Shown here one piece after another: positions 1 to 10,855 of a stretch of DNA of 64,000 bases. The stretch comes from Pseudobdellovibrionaceae bacterium. Its GTDB lineage: Bacteria; Bdellovibrionota; Bdellovibrionia; Bdellovibrionales; Bdellovibrionaceae. The translations under genes and the position numbers were made by a program. The number at the start of each line of letters is the position of its first letter. Within the stretch, counting starts at the first letter, position 1. Below the pieces are notes generated by a model. It did not search any database, was not told where the DNA came from, and worked only from the letters and a program-made list of their open reading frames with translations. The DNA is taken from positions 59,820-123,819 of the forward strand of contig CANFQX010000008.1 of NCBI GenBank assembly GCA_947449255.1. Direction: 5' to 3'.

Positions 1-1
1 T

Positions 2-1042
2 CCAGAAATGTTGGGTCTTGAAGTTACAGAACAAGTTTATGTTGATAAAATACTTCGGGAAATTGATGGAACAGAAAATAAATCAAATCTAGGTGCAAAT
101 GCTATTTTGGGCGTTTCATTGGCTGTTGCTAAAGCTGCAGCTGCGGACTCAAACTTGCCGCTCTATCGCTATGTTGGTGGATCACAAGCTTGCCGTTTGC
201 CAGTTCCATTAATGAACGTGTTGAATGGTGGAGCTCATGCCAACAATGGATTGGATGTTCAAGAGTTCATGATTATCCCAACTGTGAATAACTCTTATGC
301 TGAGTCGCTCAGAGCAGGCGCCGAGATTTTTCATACACTTAAGAAAATTTTAGGCAAAAAAGGCTTCTCTACAGCCGTAGGTGATGAGGGTGGCTTCGCT
401 CCAAAATTAGGTTCCAATCAAGAAGCACTTGATTTAGTCATGCATGCGATTGTTGATGCTGGTTATGAGCCTGGCCAAAACGTATTTCTTGGTTTAGATG
501 TTGCTGCCACAGAATTGTTTAAAGATGGAACTTATGCTTGGGAAGGCAGCAAGATTTCTCCAAATGAGCTTCTTGGAATTTATAAATCATGGGGCGAGAA
601 ATATCCATTGATCTCTATTGAAGATGGTTTTTCTGAGGATGACTGGGAATCATGGGTTAAGTCTACAGCTGAATTGGGATCCACAATGCAGCTTGTAGGA
701 GATGATCTTTTCGTGACGAACCCAAAACGTATACGCCAAGGTCTTGAGAAAAAAGCCGCCAATGCACTCTTAGTGAAAGTGAATCAAATCGGAACTTTGA
801 CAGAAACTTTTGAGGCCGTAAATCTTGCTCAAAGGCATAAATATAAAACTGTCATGTCTCATCGCTCTGGCGAAACTGAAGATGTGACAATTGCGGATTT
901 GGCAGTGGCATTGAACTGTCACCAAATTAAAACAGGCAGTTTATGTCGTGGTGAGCGTACCGCAAAGTACAACCAACTTCTTCGCATTGAAGAAGATTTG
1001 GGTGGCATGGGTATGTACTGGGATAAAGCTGCATTTAGATAG
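2..1042 (+). CDS. eno: Enolase, C-terminal four fifths (5' end outside window)
   Basis: Enolase converts 2-phosphoglycerate to phosphoenolpyruvate in the cytosol. The frame is open from the first bases, and 346 of an expected ~430 residues are visible, so about 80 N-terminal residues lie upstream of the window. The family motifs appear in order: VGDEGGFAP with the catalytic Glu, the metal ligands in [16 protein letters not shown] and GDDLFVTN, the catalytic Lys in [12 protein letters not shown], and the SHRSGETED loop. The ORF-track Met at base 8 is internal. A hairpin follows the stop. The catalytic residues I can see are all intact. Confidence 0.97.
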   Translation, partial: PEMLGLEVTEQVYVDKILREIDGTENKSNLGANAILGVSLAVAKAAAADSNLPLYRYVGGSQACRLPVPLMNVLNGGAHANNGLDVQEFMIIPTVNNSYAESLRAGAEIFHTLKKILGKKGFSTAVGDEGGFAPKLGSNQEALDLVMHAIVDAGYEPGQNVFLGLDVAATELFKDGTYAWEGSKISPNELLGIYKSWGEKYPLISIEDGFSEDDWESWVKSTAELGSTMQLVGDDLFVTNPKRIRQGLEKKAANALLVKVNQIGTLTETFEAVNLAQRHKYKTVMSHRSGETEDVTIADLAVALNCHQIKTGSLCRGERTAKYNQLLRIEEDLGGMGMYWDKAAFR

Positions 1043-1055
1043 TATTTTTTTAAAG

Positions 1056-1098
1056 AAGTGTCGTGCTCTTGTTCTACCAGAGACACGACACTTTATTT
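1056..1098 (+). terminator. Hairpin downstream of eno
   Basis: AAGTGTCGTG (1056-1065) pairs perfectly with CACGACACTT (1084-1093). The stem can extend inward through CTCT/AGAG past one bulged base. The 3' tail is only moderately T-rich (TTTATTTCC), so it is a plausible but weaker intrinsic terminator for eno, separating it from the ftsB-like gene. Confidence 0.6.
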
Positions 1099-1155
1099 CC
1101 AGTTAAGATTCACTTCTGGACTAGTCATGAAGTCTATGGCTCAATAAGCTAAATT

Positions 1156-1461
1156 ATGTCTTATTCAAAGTTTGGTAAATGGCTTCGCCGATTTTTAAAT
1201 CACCCCTATAAAGTGGCAATATTTTGCGGCTTCATCTTTACTGTTTCTATTTTTTTAAATGGTAATATTTGGCGTCTTTGGAGTTTGCACCGTGATTTTG
1301 ATCATATAAACTTAGAGATTTCACAGGCTAAAGAAGCCAACACTTCCCTTCAGGCCCAATTAAAACAGGCCAAAGATCCAGTTTTTATAGAACACCATGC
1401 TCACGATAAATTGGATTTAGCTGGTGAAGATGATTTAGTTTTTGTTTTTTCAGATCAATAG
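1156..1461 (+). CDS. ftsB: FtsB/DivIC-family septum formation initiator
   Basis: This is a 101-residue bitopic membrane protein with a short basic cytoplasmic N-terminus, one hydrophobic segment at about residues 20-38 (VAIFCGFIFTVSIFL) and a coiled-coil stretch at about 45-75, followed by a conserved-looking tail. The size and layout fit FtsB/DivIC, which joins FtsL and FtsQ in the divisome. A position just downstream of eno is typical of ftsB in proteobacteria. No Shine-Dalgarno sequence precedes the ATG. The sequence before it (CTAAATTATG) is identical to that at engB and suggests a leaderless transcript. Sequence conservation in this family is low, so the call rests on layout and context. 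Confidence 0.75.
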   Translation: MSYSKFGKWLRRFLNHPYKVAIFCGFIFTVSIFLNGNIWRLWSLHRDFDHINLEISQAKEANTSLQAQLKQAKDPVFIEHHAHDKLDLAGEDDLVFVFSDQ

Positions 1462-1587
1462 GTCTGGGTTCTGCATTATTTCGTGCATATTCTTTTGCTC
1501 TCATTAAAATAGGTCAGATACTCTAGTTTAATAAGGGAACATCCAGTTTGCAGGATGTCGATCCTTGTAATGTAAGGATTTGAGTTT

Positions 1588-1887
1588 ATGAATGAGAATA
1601 ATATGCTTGATTGGAATAAAGAAAATCTAAGATCACTTCGATTGCGACTTGGGTGGAGTAAGTCAGATTTAGCTCGCCGCTTGAAATGTTCTATTGATAA
1701 TGTGGATTCTTGGGAAGATGGCTCAGCCTCGGTGGATCTCTACTTTAAAGGCGAGCTGGAAATTATGTTTAGGCAATGTGAAGAGTGCAATGAAGTGGTG
1801 AAGTATTCGCCGGCCTCAGAAGTTGTGCTGGATGAAAATGCGTTAGAGCAAATCGAATTTGCTCGAGTCAAAGAAGATTTCGAATAA
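1588..1887 (+). CDS. Small XRE-family helix-turn-helix protein
   Basis: The protein has 99 residues. Residues ~12-45 fit a Cro/C1-type HTH (LRLRLGWSKSDLARRLKCSIDNVDSWEDG), with the SKSDLARRL turn and the expected W in the last helix. The C-terminal half is acidic and carries a CxxC pair (QCEECNE), too few ligands for a classic zinc finger. The start is preceded by AAGGATTT. It is probably a DNA-binding regulator, with no target evident. It sits between ftsB and polA without overlap, and nothing in the context fixes its role. Confidence 0.7.
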   Translation: MNENNMLDWNKENLRSLRLRLGWSKSDLARRLKCSIDNVDSWEDGSASVDLYFKGELEIMFRQCEECNEVVKYSPASEVVLDENALEQIEFARVKEDFE

Positions 1888-1972
1888 TCTAAAGTTCAAA
1901 TTTCTAAAGAGAACAATCGACATCAAAGATTTGCCGTTGTAAAAAATATCTAATTTTACAAAGGTCAAGTTT

Positions 1973-4603
1973 ATGAAAAAATTGTATCTGATTGACGTCA
2001 GCTCGATGTTCTTTCGCGCTTTTTATGCTGTTCGTCCATTAACATCACCTGCGGGACTTCCTGTTAACGCAATTTATGGTTTTCTCAGTATGATCATCAA
2101 ATTGCTCAAGGATGAAAAACCCGAATATTTAGTCTTTTGCTATGACCGCAAAGAACCCTCTTTTCGAAAAGAAATGTATGCTGAGTATAAAGCTCATCGC
2201 ACAGAGATGCCTGAAGACCTGGTCAAACAGATGCCACATATTAAAAATATAGCACCCGTTTTTGGAATTCCATCCCTAGAGGTCCCAAGTTTTGAGGCCG
2301 ATGACATTATAGGCACAATGACTAAATTGGGCCGAAAAAACGATATGGAAGTCATCATAGTCAGCGGTGATAAAGATTTTGCACAGCTCATTGAGCCTCA
2401 TGTCATCCTTTACGACACCATGAAGGACCATCGTTATAATTCAGAAGAAGTTTTTAAAAAGTGGGGTGTAAGACCCGATCAATTTATTGATTTTTTAGCC
2501 ATCGTCGGCGACACCTCGGATAATATTCCTGGAGTCAGGGGTATTGGCGAAAAAGGGGCTATTAAATTGTTGGAGCAATTTAAGCATATTGAAGAAATTT
2601 ATGAAAATATCGACAAAATTGAAAGCAAAAGTATTAAGGAAAAACTAGTTACATCAAAGGAAATGGCATTTTTATCCAAAAAACTTGTCACAATATCCCT
2701 TGATGTCCCACTTGATACAAATATGGAAGCTTATCGACTTCAAGAATGGAAAAAAGACGATCTGCTCGCACTCTTAAGAGAGCTCAATTTCAAAACATTT
2801 GAAAAAAATCTTTTTGGTGGCGACGCCAATTTAAATCCTGCATCTAATTCAATTGGAACTGATAAAATTATTGCCTCATCAGGTGCAATTTTACCCGCGA
2901 TCTCAGAGCCATCAAAAACCGCAGCTTTGAAAATTGCGGATGACCCATTAACAGATAAAAGTGATGACCTCCTATCTGAAGATTTAATTCAAACTTATAT
3001 TGAAAAATCCATGTCCACCAGGGAACTTGCGGAGTTCCTTGCTGAGAATCAATCCTTGTGGGGATTCCATGATGAGCGTGGATTTTTCATTGCCACAGTA
3101 AAAGAGATTATTGCGGTGACCGACTTTGAAAACCTTGGGTTGTTAACAGATACCTTTAAGATTCAATGGCAGGGTTTTGATCTGAAGCAGATGTGGCATA
3201 AAATAGGTGCCCAGAATCCGATGGGTTTATGGGATTCTATGTTGGCAACCTATGTTTTGAAGGCAGGCGATACATCTGATTTTTTTAAAACGTATAGCAA
3301 AATTATTGGACATGGTCTTACAGAGATGCCGACTCTTTCGCAGCTTTACTGTGCCCATCTTCAGCTGCAACAAAGACTTGAAATAAAAATTAAAGAAATT
3401 CATGTTGAAGGTGTATTTACAGAAATAGAGCTGCCCCTTGCGAGAGTTTTACTAGCAATGGAAAATGCAGGCATCCGAGTTGATGTCGATCTCCTCAAGG
3501 TTGAGAGCTTAGAACTGGCAAAAGAAATTGCCCAAATTGAAAAATCAATTCACGAATTGGCAGGAGAGTCCTTCAATATCGGCAGTCCAAAACAATTGGG
3601 TGTCATTCTATTTGAAAAGCTCAAGCTTCCAGTGGGTAAGAAAACAAAAACAGGTTATTCAACGGATACCGATGTTTTGAGTGAGCTGGATCATCCCATT
3701 GCTAAATTAGCACTGACTTGGCGTGAACTTTCTAAGCTGAAATCAACTTATGTTGATGCATTACCAACAATGGTCAGCCCAAAAGACGACAGGATCCACA
3801 CCAGTTTCAACCAAGCTTTGACGACGACGGGGCGTCTATCAAGCACAAATCCGAACCTGCAGAATATTCCAGTTCGGACGGAGCGTGGGCAGAGAGTTCG
3901 AAAGGCGTTTGTTGCCGGTTTTCGAAAAAAGCTTTTGTCTGCTGATTACTCTCAAATCGAATTGAGGATTTTAGCGCACTTTTCAGAGGATCCAAACCTG
4001 ATCAAAGCCTTTGCCGATGATTTGGATATTCATGCCGCGACCGCAGCTGAAGTCTTTGGAATTCCATTAAAACAAGTGACTTCTGAACAGCGGAGAGCCG
4101 CTAAGGCAGTGAATTTCGGAATCGCTTATGGCCAAGGGGCCTTTGGATTGGCTGAGAATCTTGGGATTTCGCGGGGAGAAGCTAAAAATATCATTGATAG
4201 ATATTTCGATAGATTTAAAAATGTCCGAGGCTACATTGAGGAAACAACAAAAAAGGCTCATGAGCAGGGCTATGTTGAGACCCTCTTCGGACGCCGTCGC
4301 TACATTGATGAATTGAAATCGAAAAACATGGCACTCAAAAAATTTGGAGAACGGGCTGCGATCAATGCCCCCATTCAGGGGACAGCAAGTGATCTTGTAA
4401 AAAAAGCAATGATCGAGGTTTATCAGAAAATTCCGCTGAAAATGATTCTGCAAGTTCACGATGAATTGATTTTTGAAGACACTGAAGAAATTCTACTAAA
4501 ACATTCTGGTGAGCTGATCAAAATCATGGAAAATGTGGCAAAGCTAAAAGTTCCTTTGAAAGTGAATTACGCCATTGGAAACAATTGGGATGAAGCGCAC
4601 TGA
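1973..4603 (+). CDS. polA: DNA polymerase I
   Basis: The 876-residue protein serves replication gap filling and repair. Residues 1-~290 form the 5' flap nuclease (FEADDIIGT, VSGDKDF, GDTSDNIPGVRGIGEKGA). Residues ~330-500 occupy the place of the 3'-5' exonuclease. Residues ~520-876 form the polymerase, with motif A SADYSQIELR (~655), motif B RRAAKAVNFGIAYG (~707) and motif C VHDE (~828). The exonuclease domain lacks the expected acidic residues: the DxE position reads GFHDERGFF, and the later Asp positions read LKQMWHK and YCAHLQL. Proofreading is therefore probably absent, as in Taq polymerase. AAGG lies 9 nt before the ATG. The stop codon abuts the stop of the next, convergent gene with no gap. 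Confidence 0.97.
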   Translation: MKKLYLIDVSSMFFRAFYAVRPLTSPAGLPVNAIYGFLSMIIKLLKDEKPEYLVFCYDRKEPSFRKEMYAEYKAHRTEMPEDLVKQMPHIKNIAPVFGIPSLEVPSFEADDIIGTMTKLGRKNDMEVIIVSGDKDFAQLIEPHVILYDTMKDHRYNSEEVFKKWGVRPDQFIDFLAIVGDTSDNIPGVRGIGEKGAIKLLEQFKHIEEIYENIDKIESKSIKEKLVTSKEMAFLSKKLVTISLDVPLDTNMEAYRLQEWKKDDLLALLRELNFKTFEKNLFGGDANLNPASNSIGTDKIIASSGAILPAISEPSKTAALKIADDPLTDKSDDLLSEDLIQTYIEKSMSTRELAEFLAENQSLWGFHDERGFFIATVKEIIAVTDFENLGLLTDTFKIQWQGFDLKQMWHKIGAQNPMGLWDSMLATYVLKAGDTSDFFKTYSKIIGHGLTEMPTLSQLYCAHLQLQQRLEIKIKEIHVEGVFTEIELPLARVLLAMENAGIRVDVDLLKVESLELAKEIAQIEKSIHELAGESFNIGSPKQLGVILFEKLKLPVGKKTKTGYSTDTDVLSELDHPIAKLALTWRELSKLKSTYVDALPTMVSPKDDRIHTSFNQALTTTGRLSSTNPNLQNIPVRTERGQRVRKAFVAGFRKKLLSADYSQIELRILAHFSEDPNLIKAFADDLDIHAATAAEVFGIPLKQVTSEQRRAAKAVNFGIAYGQGAFGLAENLGISRGEAKNIIDRYFDRFKNVRGYIEETTKKAHEQGYVETLFGRRRYIDELKSKNMALKKFGERAAINAPIQGTASDLVKKAMIEVYQKIPLKMILQVHDELIFEDTEEILLKHSGELIKIMENVAKLKVPLKVNYAIGNNWDEAH

Positions 4604-5254
4604 TTATTCAGTTTCCCATCCCACGACTCGGCCACCCTCAAAATAAACATAGCGAGTCTCTTTGCGGTAACCGCTTGGAGAAGAGGACAAGCGTTGGTAT
4701 TTCCAGCGCTCGTTTTTGTAAAGTGGGTTTCCTGAAAGTTCAACGCTCAAGGGGTCGCCCCAAGATCGTTTTACATATTCTTGAGGCATTCCCATAGCTA
4801 TATCTTGGGTTTCGATCAGGGCTTTCATTTCAGCTTGTGGGACCTGAGATCGGTCCCATATTCGGTGGCTGTTAATCCACTGCTGCCTTCCCTCTAAGGA
4901 AGGAATCGATAAAAATGAGATCTTTTCATCATCATTTTTCAGCCAAGGCAATACTTTGGAGTATTGTTCTTTTTCTTTTTTTGAATTCAATGACTTTTCA
5001 AGATCACGGGCTTTTTGATGTGAATGAATGTCGGCAAGGTCATTTTGACTTAGAGAATTCGGATCTTTGCCAAGTTCATAGGCCGTTTGCCGGAAACTTC
5101 TGTCATGCTGGTTTTCTCTTTGCCCTTGATCTATATATCGACTGCTTCCAGAGCCAAAACCACTGTCAGAGGATCTCTGTAAATTTGTGCAAGAGATGAG
5201 GCAAAGAGCCGAGGTAAAGCCAATAATCAGAGTTTGTATTTCAATAGACTTCAA
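4604..5254 (-). CDS. Putative lipoprotein, unknown function
   Basis: The 216-residue product has a hydrophobic N-terminus ending in the lipobox LISC (Cys ~22), so it is likely lipidated. A charged, low-complexity middle (~40-100) follows. The C-terminal ~70 residues (MGMPQEYVKRSWGDP...RYVYFEGGRVVGW) resemble the small alpha/beta fold of BamE/SmpA-type outer-membrane lipoproteins, where a V..WGDP turn is common; this is a weak likeness only. The start is TTG at 5254, supported by AGGAG six bases upstream. It faces polA tail-to-tail with zero bases between the stops. Confidence 0.65.
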   Translation of the reverse strand: MKSIEIQTLIIGFTSALCLISCTNLQRSSDSGFGSGSSRYIDQGQRENQHDRSFRQTAYELGKDPNSLSQNDLADIHSHQKARDLEKSLNSKKEKEQYSKVLPWLKNDDEKISFLSIPSLEGRQQWINSHRIWDRSQVPQAEMKALIETQDIAMGMPQEYVKRSWGDPLSVELSGNPLYKNERWKYQRLSSSPSGYRKETRYVYFEGGRVVGWETE

Positions 5255-5504
5255 TTTGAGCTCCTGATTCAGAAATATCTCAATTTTTTATAATTTTAAT
5301 ACTTTCACGAGTTCTATAGTTCTATAATAGATTCTAGCCTGTACACTGTTCAAAGAAAATAATCTTGCTGATTAAACTAATATTTTCTTACAATCGTCTT
5401 GGGGGATCTTATTTGTTGAAAATAAAACCACGACCAAAGTTTGGGATAATCGTTATTATCAGGGAACAAGTCAGATTAATCATATCTTGGGAGACTCATC
5501 TTCA

Positions 5505-6437
5505 ATGAAAATTAATAAAAAACCAAATGAAGAAGGCCTCTCCTTAGATAAAGTAGATGCACTCTTAAATGCAGAAGATCCTGATTTTATTAAATCACTA
5601 AGAAATATCGGGCCTGGAGGCAGTTCAGATAAAAACAAAATCGAAACAGATTTTGGCTACACGCTGGAAGACGAATTCAATAAGTGGAAGCAAAAATCCT
5701 GGCTGAAAAAAATGATTGCACGATTTCTGCCTTTTCTTCCAAAAGCTGCCTATAAAATCAAGTTTACCAAATTCTTGGTGCGATATAAAATTGGAAATCT
5801 TAAGATTCAAACCAAATATTTTTTCACCCATTTTAAACCTCTTTGTTTAGGATGGATTCGTCGTTCGATCTCAAAATCCAGAGAATTTATAAACGATCAA
5901 ATTGATAATTTTAGCAGTTTCAGTCAGAAAAAAAAGATAGGCCTGATTGTTTTTTGGATTATCGTCGGACTGTCTGGAAATTTAATTTTCAAGCTGATTA
6001 ATCATAAGCTTATTCATGTACAAAAAGAGCTTTTTTTACTTTCGTTGGATGAATGGGCTGAGGAGAAAAAAGTTCAAATGCCCGGAGATCAAGTTGAAGC
6101 CTTTTATGACTCGAATAGAATGGTTCAGCATATTCTCAAGTTGAAGAAAATTTGGGTCAATATCCGTCCGTCTACAAATTCAGGACCCAATCCAATGGCT
6201 GCTCTTGAGTTTTATGTAGAGGGAACTGCAGCTGAAGTTGTTATTGAGATTAAGGATCGGGAGACCGAAGTTGGCGATCTTTTTTTAAGAACTATCGAAG
6301 AATTGACTTATGACCAGTTGGCTTCAGGGACTGGAAAAAAAATGCTTTGCGAAAGTCTTAGCAAGGAGATCAATAAACTCCTTACTAAGGGTAAAGTGAG
6401 GCATGTCTTTATCAAGACGGCGATCCTCAAACCTTAA
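5505..6437 (+). CDS. Membrane protein with FliL-like periplasmic domain
   Basis: I chose ATG 5505 over the TTG at 5487 in the ORF track because GGGAGA lies 10 nt before it; this gives 310 residues. A basic cytoplasmic region (1-~140) is followed by one membrane segment (GLIVFWIIVGLSGNLIF, ~145-163) and a periplasmic domain. The last ~60 residues (REIEVGD-like start, LFLRTIEELTYDQL, GKKMLCESLSKEINKLL, then a strand ending TAILKP) match the FliL pattern. FliL proteins surround flagellar stators. No flagellar gene is adjacent, so a different stator partner, such as one of the motors in this window, is possible. The last 11 nt overlap the convergent regulator gene. Confidence 0.6.
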   Translation: MKINKKPNEEGLSLDKVDALLNAEDPDFIKSLRNIGPGGSSDKNKIETDFGYTLEDEFNKWKQKSWLKKMIARFLPFLPKAAYKIKFTKFLVRYKIGNLKIQTKYFFTHFKPLCLGWIRRSISKSREFINDQIDNFSSFSQKKKIGLIVFWIIVGLSGNLIFKLINHKLIHVQKELFLLSLDEWAEEKKVQMPGDQVEAFYDSNRMVQHILKLKKIWVNIRPSTNSGPNPMAALEFYVEGTAAEVVIEIKDRETEVGDLFLRTIEELTYDQLASGTGKKMLCESLSKEINKLLTKGKVRHVFIKTAILKP

Positions 6438-7656
6438 AATTTTCGATATTGATATTGTAGTATTTTAGGCGGTCATGAAGGGTGCTTTTGGGCATTCCTA
6501 AATCTTGTGCTGTACGCCGCTGATTGCCTTTGTTTGTCGAAAGCCTTTTGATGATCATTTGTTTCTCAATCTCTTTAATGACCGGAATGTCATTGGCTGG
6601 AGTTTTCTCGCTCGCGTTTATTAAAGTCTTGTCCAAAAGCTTTTCGATATGCGTTTCATCTATTTGTGTCTTTGGATAGAGAGCTGCCGCACGCGTAACG
6701 AGATTTTTTAATTCGCGAATATTCCCTGGCCACGGATGTTTTTTTAGTCTGGCAATAGCAGGAAATGAAAAGCGAACTTTCATTTTTTTTGCAAATAAAT
6801 ATAATAATTCTTCAAAATCTTCCATTCTCAAAGTTAAAGCGGGCGGAGTCACTGTGACGACATTGAGTCGGAAATACAAATCCGCGCGAAAAGCTCCCTC
6901 TTGAATTTTTTCACGGAGATTTTGATGAGTGGCCGCAACAATACGGACGTCTGTTAAAATATTACTGTCTGAACCAACGGGGCGGATTTCGTTGTTTTCA
7001 AGTGCTCGCAGGAGTTTTGCCTGAAGGCTATAAGAAAGGTCGCCAATTTCATCCAAAAATAAAGTGCCATTGCGGGCGGCTTCAAAGGCTCCCTTGCGAT
7101 CAGAGATTGCACCAGTAAAGCTGCCCTTGATATGACCAAAAAGCTCACTTTCAATAAGTGTTTCAGTAAGGGCACTGCAATTGACGCTGACAAAAGGACC
7201 GCGACGGCGCTCGCTTTTTTCATGGAGAGCTCTGGCAATGACGTCTTTTCCAGTTCCTGATGGGCCAAGAACTAAAACTGGATATTCGGTTTTAGCGACA
7301 TGACGAAGGGCTTGAAGTTCTTCATTCCAAACCTCATTTTTGCTGCTGAGTGGAAAGGCACTTTCTTCCTTGGTTTGATCATTAAAAAGCAGTTCCAGGG
7401 AGCCTAGACGAATAAAGTCTCCGTCTTGAAGAATGGCCTCAACAATTTTTGCATCATTGAGAAAGGTTCCCTCAGTTGTTCTGAGGTCTCGGATAAAATA
7501 TCCTGAATCCCTTTTTTCGATCCGGCAGTGGCGATCTGCAATATCTTCTCCTGCCAACTGGATTTGGCAGCTTGAATCGCTGCCAAGGGTTGCGATATCA
7601 CCAATCGGATGTGATTTGGTGTTTTCGCCATAAAGTTTTAGAAAGGCCTGTCTCAT
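6427..7656 (-). CDS. FHA-domain sigma-54-dependent transcriptional activator
   Basis: 409 residues in three parts. The N-terminal FHA domain (~20-95) has ADRHCRIE and EGTFLND, but lacks the usual Arg of the first loop (LGSDSS). The AAA+ domain (~110-330) has Walker A GPSGTGKD, the sigma-54 contact loop as GSFTGA instead of GAFTGA, and Walker B GTLFLDEIGDL. A Fis-type HTH lies at ~370-405 (RRTAQDLGMPKSTLHDRL). It should remodel sigma-54 holoenzyme in response to a phosphothreonine partner, probably a Ser/Thr kinase product. AGGAGA precedes the ATG. rpoN is at 34.1 kb in the same window. The target promoters are unknown. Confidence 0.92.
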   Translation of the reverse strand: MRQAFLKLYGENTKSHPIGDIATLGSDSSCQIQLAGEDIADRHCRIEKRDSGYFIRDLRTTEGTFLNDAKIVEAILQDGDFIRLGSLELLFNDQTKEESAFPLSSKNEVWNEELQALRHVAKTEYPVLVLGPSGTGKDVIARALHEKSERRRGPFVSVNCSALTETLIESELFGHIKGSFTGAISDRKGAFEAARNGTLFLDEIGDLSYSLQAKLLRALENNEIRPVGSDSNILTDVRIVAATHQNLREKIQEGAFRADLYFRLNVVTVTPPALTLRMEDFEELLYLFAKKMKVRFSFPAIARLKKHPWPGNIRELKNLVTRAAALYPKTQIDETHIEKLLDKTLINASEKTPANDIPVIKEIEKQMIIKRLSTNKGNQRRTAQDLGMPKSTLHDRLKYYNINIENFKV

Positions 7657-7797
7657 ATAAATGTCTCCTGCTTAATTAATGTTCATTATCCTGTTTGAGC
7701 CCCTTACAAGAATCTTGCCAGGCTCACAATGAAGGAATCGGGGTTGTGCGGCATTTCGACTCGCCCTATTATCATTGCAGGTAACTTCGTCTGAGAA

Positions 7798-7834
7798 TTG
7801 AGAATTGGCAGAGACTTTGATAGACTAAATTATG
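7798..7834 (+). promoter_or_regulatory. Housekeeping-type promoter for engB, likely leaderless
   Basis: TTGAGA (7798-7803), a 17-nt spacer, then TAGACT (7821-7826). Transcription would begin about at the ATG (7832). No Shine-Dalgarno sequence is present in the interval. Confidence 0.5.
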
Positions 7835-8403
7835 CCAAAGACTATTCAATTTATCAAAAGTGCCGTTCTTGCTAAAGATTACCCTACTCATAACATGGTT
7901 GAAATTGCCATCGCTGGACGATCGAATGCGGGTAAAAGCTCATTCATCAATGGTCTTGCAAAATCAAAGATAGCTAAAGTGAGCTCGACTCCGGGAAAAA
8001 CTCGACTCCTTAATTTTTTTAATATGGAAGATTCCTATGTTTTAACTGATATGCCAGGCTATGGGTTTGCTGCTCGAAGTGGAAGCGAACTCAAGGAATG
8101 GAAGCACATGATTGAAACGTATCTGACGACTAGAGAAAATTTAAGAGGCTTAATTCTGGTTATGGATATACGTCGTTCATGGACTGATGATGAAGAAATT
8201 ATGAGAAGATTTTCAGAGAAGCAGGGATTTCCAATCGCTGTTGTCTTAGCGAAATCTGATAAAATATCTCACAGTCAAATGCTTCAAGCTGTTCAAAAAA
8301 TGAAAAAGGCAACAGGTCTAAATGCCGTTTTTGCTTCCTCTGCTATTAAAAAAGAGGGTCCAGAAGAGGTTGAAAGATACATTTTTGAAAATTGGATTAA
8401 AGA

Positions 8404-8407
<4 letters not shown>
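7832..8407 (+). CDS. engB: Ribosome biogenesis GTPase EngB (YsxC/YihA)
   Basis: A 191-residue TrmE-Era-EngA-EngB-type GTPase that acts in 50S subunit assembly. G1 is GRSNAGKSS, G2 lies in STPGKTRLLNFF, G3 is DMPGYG, G4 reads AKSDK where TKxDK is usual, and G5 is SSAIKKEG. Length is normal for the family. It begins the engB-kdsB-pyrG-kdsD operon and overlaps kdsB by 4 nt (ATGA). Its start appears leaderless, because a -10-like TAGACT ends 5 nt before the ATG and no ribosome-binding site is seen. Confidence 0.96.
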
Positions 8408-10850
<2,443 letters not shown>

Positions 10851-10855
10851 GTGTC

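Noticed and set aside
4067-4459. 130-aa minus-strand ORF
   Set aside because: Antisense to the conserved polymerase motifs of polA; no independent coding evidence.
5255-5504. TATAAT at 5323-5328 as promoter of the FliL-like gene
   Set aside because: No -35 at a suitable distance and a 170-nt leader would follow; the AT-rich gap gives such hexamers by chance. A GATAAT/ATTATC inverted repeat at 5445-5460 was also too short to call.
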